The notes: generated by a model not told the origin, from the sequence alone. A stretch of 64,000 nt of DNA from Gammaproteobacteria bacterium (GCA_024640985.1 JAHEDY010000006.1:48947-112946), one strand, 5' to 3'. Positions 45,040-57,396 are shown, counted from the first letter of the stretch. Numbers and translations are program-made.

Positions 45040-45414
45040 ATGAAACATCCGGCGAAGGTTGTGTTTCTGGTACAAGCCGCGCTCACAATGGGCATTGGAT
45101 CCATTGAATATATTGTTTTAGGCCCAGCCCATGCGCTTAGCGCGGTGGTGGGCGGAAGTGTTGCGATGATTCCTCAGGGGCTATTTGGTTTCTGGGTGTT
45201 TCGGCAACGCGGAGCGCGAAATGCGCGGTTAATCGCCCGGAACCTATTCGTAGGAGAGGGGTTAAAGTTGAGTATCACCGCAGTGTTGTTTGCGCTGGTT
45301 TGGACACATGCCGATCAGCTCGAAACCTCCGCGGTACTTGCCGGGTTCGTGATAACGGTCCTGGTTGGACAGCTAAGTCTTCCCTTGATTGTGGGTAAGA
45401 TCCGAACACACTAA
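45040..45414 (+). CDS. atpI: ATP synthase accessory protein I
   Basis: 124 residues from the ATG at 45040, chosen because GGTGA lies six bases upstream; an in-frame ATG at 45025 has no Shine-Dalgarno and lies almost at the predicted transcription start. Four hydrophobic helices, with A-L-S-A-V-V-G-G and F-V-G-E-G-L-K-L matching small AtpI/UncI proteins. AtpI helps assemble the c-ring. First gene of the atp operon. Confidence 0.85.
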   Translation: MKHPAKVVFLVQAALTMGIGSIEYIVLGPAHALSAVVGGSVAMIPQGLFGFWVFRQRGARNARLIARNLFVGEGLKLSITAVLFALVWTHADQLETSAVLAGFVITVLVGQLSLPLIVGKIRTH

Positions 45415-46248
<834 letters not shown>

Positions 46249-46270
46249 TACATTAACAATTTAATTTTAA

Positions 46271-46543
<273 letters not shown>

Positions 46544-46589
46544 GACGTCCCGATCCTTTGGATGATTTAACCGACCGCGAGGTGTAATT

Positions 46590-47060
46590 GTGAATTTAAA
46601 CCTGACCCTAATTGGGCAGCTCATCGCATTTACGATCTTTGTCATCTTCTGTATGAAGTATGTCTGGCCGCCAATTTCTGGCGCGTTAGCAGATCGACAG
46701 AAAAAGATCGCTGAAGGCCTTGATGCTGCAGACAAAGCAGCGCGTGACCTTGAAACCGCAAAGTCTCAGATCGAAGATGAACTGAAACAAGCGCGTTCAC
46801 AGGTGACAGAGCTGTTAGAGCAGGCCAACAAAAGATCGTCACAGATCGTTGAAGAAGCGCAGGACAAGGCGCGCGCAGAAGTTGAGAAGATTATGGCTTC
46901 AGCACAAGCGCAAATTGCCCAAGATGCTGCTCAAGCACGGGAAGCGCTTCGCGCTGATGTTGCTCAACTTGCCGTTGTTGGCGCTGAGCGAGTGCTAGGT
47001 GCATCTGTTGATCAGGCCGCACACAAAAAGTTGTTAGCCGAGTTGGCTAACGAGCTGTAA
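46590..47060 (+). CDS. atpF: F1Fo ATP synthase subunit b
   Basis: 156 residues from a GTG at 46590 with GAGGTG upstream. One N-terminal membrane helix ([13 protein letters not shown]) is followed by a long charged amphipathic helix that dimerises as the peripheral stalk. The length equals that of E. coli subunit b (156). Confidence 0.96.
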   Translation: MNLNLTLIGQLIAFTIFVIFCMKYVWPPISGALADRQKKIAEGLDAADKAARDLETAKSQIEDELKQARSQVTELLEQANKRSSQIVEEAQDKARAEVEKIMASAQAQIAQDAAQAREALRADVAQLAVVGAERVLGASVDQAAHKKLLAELANEL

Positions 47061-47072
47061 GGAGACCGACCG

Positions 47073-47612
47073 ATGGCAGAACTCACCACGATCGCTCGAC
47101 CTTACGCGAAGGCAGTGTTTGCTCATGCGAATGCAACGAAAAGTCAGTCGTCTTGGAGTGCTTTTTTGAAAAAAGCTGCGTCGGTGACGGCTGATTCTGC
47201 CATGGTTGAGGTGCTGAAAAATCCTGCTGTTTCAGCAGAGACAAAGTGCGAAATCCTTGCTGATTTAACCCAAGACGTAGCTGTTGACGGTGTTGACGCC
47301 TTGATGGAAGCCTTGGCTCATTATGGGCGCCTCTTGGCGTTGCCTGCAATTTCAACTGAATTTGAGACCCTTCTGGCTCAAGGCCAGCAAGCGTTGGAAG
47401 TAACGATCACAAGTGCATTCCCGCTGGAGGCTGACGAAATACAGCTTTTAGAGTCAAAGTTGAAAACTCGATATGCGGGCAAAACGATTCGTGTTGAGAC
47501 TGCCGTGGATCAATCCTTGATCGGCGGATTCGAGATTCGATCAAGTGACACTGTAATTGACGCAACGGTTCGAGGTCGGCTGTCGAAGATAGCCGAATCA
47601 TTGACCGCTTAA
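47073..47612 (+). CDS. atpH: F1Fo ATP synthase subunit delta
   Basis: 179 residues. Seen: A-R-P-Y-A-K-A-V-F near the N-terminus (the delta helical-domain signature) and the C-terminal D-Q-S-L-I-G-G-F-E-I-R. It joins the b-dimer stalk to the top of F1. Twelve bases after atpF, with AAGGAGACCGACCG as a clear ribosome-binding site. Confidence 0.95.
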   Translation: MAELTTIARPYAKAVFAHANATKSQSSWSAFLKKAASVTADSAMVEVLKNPAVSAETKCEILADLTQDVAVDGVDALMEALAHYGRLLALPAISTEFETLLAQGQQALEVTITSAFPLEADEIQLLESKLKTRYAGKTIRVETAVDQSLIGGFEIRSSDTVIDATVRGRLSKIAESLTA

Positions 47613-47639
47613 GCAAAGAGAATTTGAAAGGAAAGTTTC

Positions 47640-49184
47640 ATGGATCAATTGAATCCTTCTGAGATCAGCGAACTGATCAAGCAGCGAATTGCCAAAGCTG
47701 ATATCGCTGTCTCAGCAAAAAATGAAGGTACGATCGTCTCCGTTTCAGACGGTATTGTTCGCATCTACGGGCTTGCCGACGTCATGTACGGTGAGATGAT
47801 TGAATTTGATGGTGGCGTCTACGGAATGGCGTTGAACCTGGAGCGCGATTCTGTTGGTGCCGTTGTATTAGGCGACTATCAGAAATTGGCGGAAGGTCAA
47901 ACAGCACGTTGTACAGGCCGGATTCTTGAGGTACCTGTCGGTAATGGTCTTCTCGGTCGTGTCGTTGATGCGCTCGGTAACCCCATCGATGGTAAAGGCG
48001 ATATCGATGCCGACGGTACTGATGCGATTGAAAAAGTCGCACCAGGCGTGATTGCGCGTCAATCGGTTGATCAGCCAGTTCAAACGGGCCTCAAGGCGAT
48101 TGATGCGATGGTGCCAATTGGTCGTGGTCAGCGCGAACTGATCATTGGTGACCGCCAGACCGGTAAGACCGCAGTTGCGATTGATGCGATCATCAATCAG
48201 AAAGGTACTGGCGTAAAATGTATTTACGTTGCCATCGGTCAGAAGCAATCATCGATTGCATCAGTGGTTCGTAAGCTCGAAGAGCACGGCGCGATGGGTC
48301 ATACCACCATTGTAGCCGCTGGTGCTGCCGATCCAGCATCGATGCAGTTTTTGGCACCGTTCTCGGGTTGTACCATGGGTGAATACTTCCGTGATCGCGG
48401 TGAAGATGCCCTGATTGTTTATGATGATTTGTCAAAGCAAGCAGTTGCATATCGTCAGATCTCTCTATTGCTCCGTCGTCCACCAGGGCGTGAAGCATAC
48501 CCTGGTGATGTTTTCTACTTGCACTCGCGTCTGTTAGAGCGCGCTGCGCGTGTTAATCCCGATTATGTGGAGCAGTTCACCGGCGGAAAGGTCAAAGGTC
48601 AAACGGGTTCATTAACGGCTTTGCCGATCATTGAAACGCAGGCTGGAGACGTCTCTGCTTTCGTACCGACTAACGTGATTTCGATCACCGATGGCCAGAT
48701 CTTCCTCGAAACAAACTTGTTTAACTCGGGTATTCGCCCGGCGATGAACGCGGGTATTTCGGTGTCTCGAGTTGGTGGTGCTGCACAGACCAAGATCGTC
48801 AAAAAACTGGGTGGTGGTATTCGTCTTGCACTTGCGCAGTATCGTGAGTTGGCGGCCTTTGCTCAGTTCGCATCGGATCTTGATGACGCTACACGTAAAC
48901 AGCTTGAGCATGGTCAGCGCGTTACAGAGCTGATGAAGCAAAAGCAATATAGCCCACAGTCAGTTGCTGAAATGGGTCTAGTGTTGTTTGTTGCTAACGA
49001 AGGCTTCCTGGACGACGTTGAGGTCACTAAGGTGGTTGCGTTTGAGTCTGCGCTTCTTGACTACTTTAATTCAGAGTACGCAGCACTGCGGGACGAGATT
49101 AACGAGTCTGGTAATTACAACGACGACATCGCGGCGAAGCTGAAGGCTTGTGTCGAATCTTTCAAATCATCGCGAACCTACTAA
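47640..49184 (+). CDS. atpA: F1Fo ATP synthase subunit alpha
   Basis: 514 residues. Seen: Walker A G-D-R-Q-T-G-K-T (170-177), [19 protein letters not shown] (Walker B region) and the arginine-finger region with [10 protein letters not shown]. It holds the non-catalytic nucleotide sites of the F1 hexamer. GAAAGGAAAG precedes the ATG. Confidence 0.98.
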   Translation: MDQLNPSEISELIKQRIAKADIAVSAKNEGTIVSVSDGIVRIYGLADVMYGEMIEFDGGVYGMALNLERDSVGAVVLGDYQKLAEGQTARCTGRILEVPVGNGLLGRVVDALGNPIDGKGDIDADGTDAIEKVAPGVIARQSVDQPVQTGLKAIDAMVPIGRGQRELIIGDRQTGKTAVAIDAIINQKGTGVKCIYVAIGQKQSSIASVVRKLEEHGAMGHTTIVAAGAADPASMQFLAPFSGCTMGEYFRDRGEDALIVYDDLSKQAVAYRQISLLLRRPPGREAYPGDVFYLHSRLLERAARVNPDYVEQFTGGKVKGQTGSLTALPIIETQAGDVSAFVPTNVISITDGQIFLETNLFNSGIRPAMNAGISVSRVGGAAQTKIVKKLGGGIRLALAQYRELAAFAQFASDLDDATRKQLEHGQRVTELMKQKQYSPQSVAEMGLVLFVANEGFLDDVEVTKVVAFESALLDYFNSEYAALRDEINESGNYNDDIAAKLKACVESFKSSRTY

Positions 49185-49209
49185 GGTCAGGTAAGAAAGG
49201 GGCACAGGC

Positions 49210-51485
<2,276 letters not shown>

Positions 51486-51494
51486 GGGGTTCTC

Positions 51495-51917
51495 ATGGCA
51501 CATACCATGAAGTGTACAGTTGTATCCGCTGAACAGTCCCTTTACGAAGGAGATGTTCAGATGATCATCGCTTCAGGCGATCTGGGTGATCTCGGTATAA
51601 CGCCGGGACATGCGCCTTTGATCACCTCACTAAAGCCGGGCCCAGTTCGTCTGGTCTTCGAAAATGGTGAAGACGAACTGTTCTTTGTGTCTGGAGGGTT
51701 CCTTGAGGTGATCCCATCGCAGGTCACAATTTTGGCGGATACGGCAGAGCGGGCCGAAAATTTGGATGAGGCGGCGGCGCTTCACGCTCAAGACGAGGCT
51801 AAGCGTCTTCTTGATGAACAGCAGTCTGAATTTGAATATTCCCGGGCTGCTGTTGAATTGGCTGAAGCGGTCGCACGGTTACGTGTGATCGACCAGTTGC
51901 GTCGACGCCGTGCTTAA
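51495..51917 (+). CDS. atpC: F1Fo ATP synthase subunit epsilon
   Basis: 140 residues. The N-terminal beta-sandwich has C-T-V-V-S-A-E-x-S-L-Y-E-G and G-D-L-G-I-T-P-G-H-A-P-L-I-T, and a C-terminal helical hairpin follows. Inhibits ATP hydrolysis by binding gamma/beta. Its end overlaps the glmU start by 8 bases, tying the ATP synthase operon to the glmUS genes. Confidence 0.96.
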   Translation: MAHTMKCTVVSAEQSLYEGDVQMIIASGDLGDLGITPGHAPLITSLKPGPVRLVFENGEDELFFVSGGFLEVIPSQVTILADTAERAENLDEAAALHAQDEAKRLLDEQQSEFEYSRAAVELAEAVARLRVIDQLRRRRA

Positions 51918-53280
51918 TATCGTCATTCTGGCTGCCGGAAAAGGCAGCCGGATGCATTCTTCTCTCCCAAAAATCCTACACCATCTTGCGGGTGAGCCGT
52001 TACTCGGCCACGTGATTGCCACAGCCCAACAATTGATCGACCATCATGGCGGTCGCATTCATGTTGTCACAGGTCACGGAGCTGACCAGGTCGATCCCTT
52101 TGTTGAAAGTGCTGGGGCAGAAGTTGTTCATCAATACGAGCAACTTGGAACGGGACATGCACTACAAATCGCCCTGAACAATATTGAACCTGAGGGACAG
52201 ACTCTGGTTCTCTATGGTGATGTCCCTTTGATTCGCGTCAGTGATTTAGAGCCTCTTTTGAACGCTGGTTCAGATCAACTAGTCGTTTTAACGGCTCATG
52301 TGGACAATCCCAGTGGTTATGGGCGAATTATCCGCGATGTTGACGGGTCTGTTGTTGGCATTGTTGAGCATCGCGATGCGACGGTCAGCGAGCTTCAGAT
52401 TCGTGAAATTAATAGTGGAATCTATGCAGCTCCGACGGCGTTGTTCCAGGAATTGTTGCCACTCCTACCGAATGACAATGCCCAATCCGAATACTACCTC
52501 ACCGATTGTGTTCACCTGAGCGTTCAAGCCGGCAAGGCTGTAAAAGGAATTCAAGGCTCAGTAACGGCAACCATGGGTGTCAATGACCGAGCGCAGTTGG
52601 CAGCCCTTAATCATCTGTTACAAACGGAGCGACGCGCAGCGTTGATGGCCCAAGGTGTCACGCTAGTCAACCCAGATACTGTCTATATTAATGGCACCGG
52701 GATTTCGATAGGTTCTGATACGGTGATCGAACCGAACGTGACCTTAAATGGGCCTATTGCAATCGGCCATCAAGTCACGATTGGGTTTGGTTCACATCTT
52801 ACAGGCGCCACTATTGGTGACCAGACTGTCATCAAGCCCTATACCGTCATCGACAGTGCGACCGTTGGTGCGATGGCACAGATAGGCCCATTCGCGCGCT
52901 TAAGACCCGGCACAAACCTCGGAAATTCGACGCATATTGGTAATTTTTGCGAAACTAAAAATGCTGTTGTTGGCGAGGGATCTAAGGTGAATCATTTATC
53001 TTATGTGGGTGATGCAACCCTTGGTGAAAATGTAAATATTGGTGCAGGAACCATTACCTGTAATTATGATGGAGCGCAGAAGCATCAAACAACCATTGGT
53101 AACCAAGTGTTTGTTGGATCGAATACAAGTTTAGTTGCGCCTGTCAGTCTTGGTGATGGTGCGACGACTGGTGCCGGCTCAGTCATCACCACTGATGTTG
53201 AACCACAAAGCCTGGCCCTATCACGTTCTAAACAGCTGAATATTCAGGGTTATCAACGACCTAAAAAGTCAAAGGACTAA
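51910..53280 (+). CDS. glmU: Bifunctional N-acetylglucosamine-1-phosphate uridyltransferase / glucosamine-1-phosphate acetyltransferase
   Basis: 456 residues from a GTG, the same length as E. coli GlmU. The N-terminal nucleotidyltransferase domain starts L-A-A-G-K-G-S-R-M, with G-T-G-H-A and Y-G-D-V-P-L. The C-terminal left-handed beta-helix carries the acetyltransferase active site (G-P-F-A-R-L-R-P-G, N-F-C-E-T-K-N, H-L-S-Y-V-G-D). Makes UDP-GlcNAc for peptidoglycan and LPS. Confidence 0.97.
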   Translation: MLNIVILAAGKGSRMHSSLPKILHHLAGEPLLGHVIATAQQLIDHHGGRIHVVTGHGADQVDPFVESAGAEVVHQYEQLGTGHALQIALNNIEPEGQTLVLYGDVPLIRVSDLEPLLNAGSDQLVVLTAHVDNPSGYGRIIRDVDGSVVGIVEHRDATVSELQIREINSGIYAAPTALFQELLPLLPNDNAQSEYYLTDCVHLSVQAGKAVKGIQGSVTATMGVNDRAQLAALNHLLQTERRAALMAQGVTLVNPDTVYINGTGISIGSDTVIEPNVTLNGPIAIGHQVTIGFGSHLTGATIGDQTVIKPYTVIDSATVGAMAQIGPFARLRPGTNLGNSTHIGNFCETKNAVVGEGSKVNHLSYVGDATLGENVNIGAGTITCNYDGAQKHQTTIGNQVFVGSNTSLVAPVSLGDGATTGAGSVITTDVEPQSLALSRSKQLNIQGYQRPKKSKD

Positions 53281-53283
53281 TTC

Positions 53284-55104
53284 ATGTGTGGCATCGTCGC
53301 AGCCATTGCTCAGCGCCCAGTTCAATCGATTTTGATTGAAGGACTTAAGCGTCTTGAATATCGCGGCTATGATTCCGCGGGTCTTGCGACGCTCACTGAT
53401 CATCATATCGACCGCACTCGTGCTCAAGGAAAAGTGGCGGAGCTTGAGGCGCTCTTAACTGATTCGTCAGCACATCAGGGTATTGCCCATACTCGTTGGG
53501 CAACGCACGGTATTCCCAGTGTCGGAAACGCGCATCCTCATCAGTCTGGACGATTTGCTGTTGTCCATAACGGAATTATTGAGAATTTCGAAGCCTTAAA
53601 AGCCGAATTGATCGCACAGGATTATGTCTTTGAGTCTGATACAGATACCGAGACCATTGCGCACTTGTTACATTTTGTGAGCCTATCGACAGACTCATTT
53701 GACGCCATTGTTCAAACTGTGATTCGTCGACTAGAAGGTGCATTTGCGCTTGCGATTCTCGATGAGCACACTCCAGGTGTTATTTGGGTAGCGAGACAAG
53801 GTAGTCCCTTGGTCATCGGTGTTGGGCATGGTGAGCATTTTGTCGGTTCTGATCAGCTGGCGTTACTGCATGTCACGGATCGGTTCATTTATTTAGAGGA
53901 AGGTGATACGGCGCGCTTAACCGCAAAGACGTTGGAGATTTTCAACGCTGAGGGTGAGCCCGTCACGCGCGCTGTGGTTCGAGCTTCGGCGTCAAGTGAG
54001 CAAGTATCTAAGGGCGAGTATCGCCATTTCATGGCTAAAGAAATCCATGAGCAACCAGAAGCCGTTCGCTCAACGCTCTTGGGGCGCCTTAGCAAAGATC
54101 GCCTTTTATCAGGGATCCTTGGCCCATCAGGCGACGCGTTACTTGAATCAGCACAAGCGGTCCAAATTGTTGCTTGCGGAACGAGCTATCATGCGGGATT
54201 GGTTGCAAAATATTGGATTGAAAGCTTGGCGGGCATTCCCTGCCAAGTCGAGATTGCCAGTGAGTATCGTTACCGAAAGGTGGTGACCTTACCGAACACG
54301 TTATGGATCGCGATTTCGCAGTCGGGTGAAACAGCGGATGTTTTGTCAGCGTTACGACATCTCGATTGTGAGCGGGTCGCCGCGACGCTGGCAGTCTGTA
54401 ACGTTCCAACCTCCAGTTTAGTCCGGGAAACTGATTTAGCGCTTTTGACTGAAGCTGGACCAGAAATTGGTGTAGCAAGTACCAAGGCATTTACAACACA
54501 GTTAACCGTTTTATTGTTGTTGGCTGGTCTATTGGCCAAAACAAAAAAAGCAACCGATTTTGATGAGCAAAATTTAGTCCAGCAGTTGCACCAACTCTCC
54601 GAATTACTGTCAGCAGTCCTTTTAATTGAGCCCCAGGTGAAGATTATTGCTGAGCTATTTGTCGATAAGCAGCACACGTTATTTCTTGGCCGATCAACCA
54701 TGAATCCCATTGCGATGGAAGGTGCGCTGAAGCTCAAGGAGCTCTCATATATTCATGCAGAGGCTTATCCGGCTGGAGAATTGAAGCACGGACCACTTGC
54801 ATTGGTCGATGAACATATGCCGGTTGTAGCGGTTGCCCCCAATGATCAGTTAGTTGAAAAATTGCGCTCAAACTTATCAGAGGTTAAGGCACGAGGCGGG
54901 CAGTTAATTGTTTTCGCTGACTTCGCCGTCGCGACCACTGCTTCTGATGAGATCACTCAGTGTGTCCTCCCTGAAACAGATTCATTGATTGCCCCGATTG
55001 TATTTACCCTTCCGCTGCAACTGTTGTCATATCACGTTGCTGTCTTACGAGGGACAGATGTGGATCAGCCGAGGAACTTGGCGAAATCAGTGACCGTGGA
55101 ATAA
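53284..55104 (+). CDS. glmS: Glutamine–fructose-6-phosphate aminotransferase (isomerizing)
   Basis: 606 residues. The Ntn glutaminase domain starts M-C-G-I-V, with Cys2 the nucleophile after Met removal, and has L-E-Y-R-G-Y-D-S-A-G and H-T-R-W-A-T-H-G. Two SIS domains follow, with S-Q-S-G-E-T-A-D and the C-terminal P-R-N-L-A-K-S-V-T-V-E. It provides glucosamine-6-P to GlmU's pathway. The C-terminal codons match the strongly conserved TnsD-recognition region of attTn7, and accessory genes begin right after it. No downstream terminator was found. Confidence 0.98.
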   Translation: MCGIVAAIAQRPVQSILIEGLKRLEYRGYDSAGLATLTDHHIDRTRAQGKVAELEALLTDSSAHQGIAHTRWATHGIPSVGNAHPHQSGRFAVVHNGIIENFEALKAELIAQDYVFESDTDTETIAHLLHFVSLSTDSFDAIVQTVIRRLEGAFALAILDEHTPGVIWVARQGSPLVIGVGHGEHFVGSDQLALLHVTDRFIYLEEGDTARLTAKTLEIFNAEGEPVTRAVVRASASSEQVSKGEYRHFMAKEIHEQPEAVRSTLLGRLSKDRLLSGILGPSGDALLESAQAVQIVACGTSYHAGLVAKYWIESLAGIPCQVEIASEYRYRKVVTLPNTLWIAISQSGETADVLSALRHLDCERVAATLAVCNVPTSSLVRETDLALLTEAGPEIGVASTKAFTTQLTVLLLLAGLLAKTKKATDFDEQNLVQQLHQLSELLSAVLLIEPQVKIIAELFVDKQHTLFLGRSTMNPIAMEGALKLKELSYIHAEAYPAGELKHGPLALVDEHMPVVAVAPNDQLVEKLRSNLSEVKARGGQLIVFADFAVATTASDEITQCVLPETDSLIAPIVFTLPLQLLSYHVAVLRGTDVDQPRNLAKSVTVE

Positions 55105-55131
55105 ATTTTTTCTACGAGGTTTATCATCATG
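55061..55131. other. attTn7-like position at the glmS 3' end
   Basis: The last glmS codons (D-Q-P-R-N-L-A-K-S-V-T-V-E) are those bound by TnsD in attTn7, with insertion normally about 25 bases past the stop (near 55129). Accessory genes start here, which fits a past insertion. I saw no Tn7 end repeats, target duplication or tns genes, so this is only a positional call. Confidence 0.4.
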
Positions 55132-55428
55132 GATTCTGAGTAGATCAGAAATAATTCATCCGTAATACGTGAACTCATTGGTCGAAAAGTTTTGGATCTG
55201 ATGATTGGTGTTAGTTCTAGATTGCGCCTGTTGCCTATATCACTTTCGAAACTAAGGGGTATGACAGTGGATTCATGATTCGAATGGCGTTGAACGAATC
55301 TGTCTGGTTCGCTAAGAGTGCCTAGAAAAAATTTTACTGATACCTTTGGTTTTTAAGTGCTGACGGTAATTAGTGAGAAAACTTGTTAAATGTTTCGTTC
55401 ACCAATGAAACAAGAGTAATCTCGACGG
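55105..55428. other. Non-coding stretch after glmS
   Basis: 324 bases, AT-rich, with no convincing gene. A weak hairpin is TTCTGA 55134-55139 / TCAGAA 55145-55150 without a T-run. A second inverted repeat, TGTTTC 55391-55396 / GAAACA 55407-55412, extends to nine pairs if one G-U is allowed and lies 17 bases before the next gene; it could be an operator. Otherwise I see nothing in it. Confidence 0.5.
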
Positions 55429-55743
55429 ATGATTATCTACGGAACTTCTCTAATAGTGGGGTTGTTACAAGGAGTGCTGATCCACGATTTATTTATTACT
55501 GCGTTAGTGAGTGCGGCAGTGCTGGTCTCTATGGTTCTTTTCATCAGAACTGTTGGGTCTAGTGGCAGCGAGTACAGTATTGGTGTGTCTCAGATGCCAA
55601 TATCGGTGTTTAAGTCTGAGTTTGATGACGGCCCTACCGATGAAACAGAGCCGCAGTCTCTTGCAGCGAAAATGGTACTTGTGATTGTATTGAATGGTTT
55701 CGGAATCTTGGTTGGGACAATTGGTTCGCAATTTGGATTTTGA
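55429..55743 (+). CDS. Small three-helix membrane protein with FKSEFDD loop, copy A
   Basis: 104 residues. Two N-terminal hydrophobic helices (about 1-18 and 20-40), a polar loop (41-78) holding P-I-S-V-F-K-S-E-F-D-D (57-67), and a C-terminal helix (about 79-100). A second protein at 58986-59315 has the same length, layout and motif (P-I-S-I-F-K-S-E-F-D-D) but little other identity, which supports both as real genes. I do not know the family. No good Shine-Dalgarno precedes the ATG. The gene points toward the MASE1-like gene, which converges on it. Confidence 0.6.
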   Translation: MIIYGTSLIVGLLQGVLIHDLFITALVSAAVLVSMVLFIRTVGSSGSEYSIGVSQMPISVFKSEFDDGPTDETEPQSLAAKMVLVIVLNGFGILVGTIGSQFGF

Positions 55744-55834
55744 TGAGTTGAGTTTCACGTTCTTTGAAAATTGATGAAGCGCATCCTCGGTTCTGTCCCT
55801 AATATCCCACTCTCCAAGTAGGTTTTTGTTTCCG

Positions 55835-56425
55835 CTATTCTGCTGACTGATTTGCTATAGCAATTTGCATGAACTTGTAGAATAAGAAAATTACAACTCC
55901 AGTACCTAAAACGTCACCGATAATGAAGTGCATAACGTACTGTGTGGATTCATCCCAAGAAATCGCATCGAAGGCGATCTGTTGAAGGGTCGACCCAAAA
56001 GACATCGTGAACGTCACCATTGATTGAAAAATCATTGCACCCGTCAGTGTGAGAGAGTTTTTATCTTTATCACCAAACACGTCCCAATTAGCAGAGTTGA
56101 GCAGGTGTAACCACAGAGGATAAACAAGGCAGATAAACATATTCTCAATCAGAATCGATGGGGTGAGTACATCACCAAAGTTGTCGAAGGAGGCATACGT
56201 ACGACCTATGAGAACGATAGGAATGAACCACCAACGCAACAAATAGAATGATAGGAAGATGACTCCTGCAGGAAGAAATAGGATGCTCGCTTGCTGCGAA
56301 ATCTCCCAGCCGAGATTTGTTTCGACTGGGAAGATGACTCTTACTGACAATTCCCACGACAGGATATAGAGAATCAGGAGAGCAGGAATGAGTTTGCGTT
56401 TGTCACCGATAATGCTAAAGAGCAT
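55835..56425 (-). CDS. Stand-alone MASE1-like integral membrane protein, copy A
   Basis: 196 residues, about six membrane helices and no other domain. L-F-L-P-A-G-V-I-F-L-S-F-Y-L-L-R-W-W (about 49-66) and the C-terminal G-D-V-L-G-T-G-V-V-I-F-L-F (170-182) recall the W-P-x-A-G and G-D-x-L-G elements of MASE1 sensor domains, which normally precede kinase or GGDEF domains. Copy B at 57497-58141 shares these and Y-P-L-W-L-x-L-L-N-x-A-x-W-D-V-F-G-D. Shine-Dalgarno AGGAGG lies ten bases before the ATG. Divergent from winged-helix copy A (77 bases). Function unknown; a membrane sensor is an inference. Confidence 0.65.
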   Translation of the reverse strand: MLFSIIGDKRKLIPALLILYILSWELSVRVIFPVETNLGWEISQQASILFLPAGVIFLSFYLLRWWFIPIVLIGRTYASFDNFGDVLTPSILIENMFICLVYPLWLHLLNSANWDVFGDKDKNSLTLTGAMIFQSMVTFTMSFGSTLQQIAFDAISWDESTQYVMHFIIGDVLGTGVVIFLFYKFMQIAIANQSAE

Positions 56426-56502
56426 CTAATCCACCCCTCCTTGACGTGAATTAAGAGACTGTAGATCGTAACGAGAATTTCATGTTCAATCAAAAGACGA
56501 AG

Positions 56503-56745
56503 ATGAGTTTTACATTAGAACGGGCATTGAACTTACTTCGTATTATCGAGAAGAGAGAAGAGATTTCTCAACGAGAAGTTGCTGAGTTTATGGATGTCAG
56601 TCTGGGAACAGCAAATCAAACCATTCGTGCATTGGTGGGTACAGGAGTCTTAGAGACTGCAATAGTTACAACTTCAAAAGGTAAACGGGGTCAGACCTAT
56701 CATCTAACATCCATAGGTCTTGCTCAACGTAAGGAACTTGCGTAA
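56503..56745 (+). CDS. Small winged-helix regulator, copy A (ends at an early ochre stop)
   Basis: 80 residues from the ATG at 56503, aligned with copy B at 58193; an upstream in-frame ATG at 56482 is possible. The winged helix is E-E-I-S-Q-R-E-V-A-E-F-M-D-V-S-L-G-T-A-N-Q (recognition helix) followed by K-G-K-R-G-Q-T-Y-H-L (wing). It resembles the short MarR-type regulators associated with exopolysaccharide loci. Copy B has AAA at codon 81 where this has TAA; the frame then stays open for 25 codons. The DNA-binding part is intact, so the product may still bind DNA. Divergent from the MASE1-like copy A. Confidence 0.6.
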   Translation: MSFTLERALNLLRIIEKREEISQREVAEFMDVSLGTANQTIRALVGTGVLETAIVTTSKGKRGQTYHLTSIGLAQRKELA

Positions 56746-56823
56746 CTTCGTATCAATGAGATTAACGAAAACATGGCACTTCTGAAGGAAGAGATATCTG
56801 TGCTCAAAGCAGAAACCGATTAA
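56746..56823 (+). pseudogene. Leftover C-terminal coiled coil of winged-helix copy A
   Basis: Directly after the ochre stop the same frame reads L-R-I-N-E-I-N-E-N-M-A-L-L-K-E-E-I-S-V-L-K-A-E-T-D, ending in a double stop. This matches the C-terminal coiled coil of copy B (V-R-I-Q-E-C-M-S-E-I ... L-Q-S-E-T) in position, length and heptad pattern. It is translated only if the stop is read through. Confidence 0.6.
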
Positions 56824-57003
56824 TAACTTTCGAGAGGATTAAATCTAAGAGGAAGCCCGAATGTTTCCTCGAACTCATCATCACTTCTTCCTTTTTTCAA
56901 ACTTTTTGATCGTATCCCCTGAGTCGTGAATTTATCTTATGCGGTTGCTGTATGTTAGTTTTGATCCGTCAAATTTTGATCGTTAAAATCATGAGGAGAA
57001 GAC

Positions 57004-57396
57004 ATGAGATCAATAGTCATTATGTGTTTTCTTTTTTCTTCAACTACAGTTTCTGGACGTCTTTTGCTTTACTCAGACAATGTGTTCATTGGATGCCTCG
57101 ACTGTATTTCCACGATTCCCGACTCAGTTTGTAACTTTCAGGGTCCTTACGGGAAATTGACCTCACTCAAAAGTATTTGGAATAACAAAAGTGAATATGG
57201 AAATTCAGACTCTCTGAAGAGTCCATGGTCCGGTTCTACGAGGGGTCCAACTATGATGGATGAAAATGGAACTGTATTTGGGTGGTTCCAAATCAATCCA
57301 GAGGGCGGATATACACAGTCTAAAAAACTGAATGACTTGTACAAGAGTGTAAACGGGGACCTCGCTCAGGTTAGAAACTTGTTTTGCAAAGACTGA
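57004..57396 (+). CDS. Small secreted protein with a G-C-L-x-C motif
   Basis: 130 residues, with a clear Shine-Dalgarno (GAGGAGAAG). The first 18 residues (MRSIVIMCFLFSSTTVSG) look like a signal peptide. The mature part has V-F-I-G-C-L-D-C, then S-V-C-N-F-Q-G-P-Y-G, S-I-W-N-N-K-S-E-Y-G-N, a P-x-x-x-D-E-N-G-T-V-F-G-W-F segment and a C-terminal Cys. This fits my memory of a widespread uncharacterised exported family with C-L-N-C, N-S-I-W-N and Y-G-x-Y-G-S repeats; I know no function for it. It lies between the two MASE1/winged-helix pairs. Confidence 0.6.
   Translation: MRSIVIMCFLFSSTTVSGRLLLYSDNVFIGCLDCISTIPDSVCNFQGPYGKLTSLKSIWNNKSEYGNSDSLKSPWSGSTRGPTMMDENGTVFGWFQINPEGGYTQSKKLNDLYKSVNGDLAQVRNLFCKD

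Noticed and set aside
54270..54737. 155-residue minus-strand open frame inside glmS
   Set aside because: Complete overlap with the well-conserved glmS coding sequence; a typical antisense shadow.
55391..55412. TGTTTC...GAAACA repeat as a fifth parS
   Set aside because: The half-sites match parS, but ten unrelated bases separate them instead of four, so ParB would not recognise it as parS.
56849..56870. GAGGAA/TTCCTC inverted repeat after regulator copy A as terminator
   Set aside because: Only six base pairs with a 10-base loop and no adjacent T-run; too weak to call.
56984..56989. TAAAAT with TTGATC at 56961-56966 (17-base spacer) as promoter of the secreted protein
   Set aside because: Transcription would start inside the ribosome-binding site only about 8 bases before the ATG, so a functional promoter here is doubtful.
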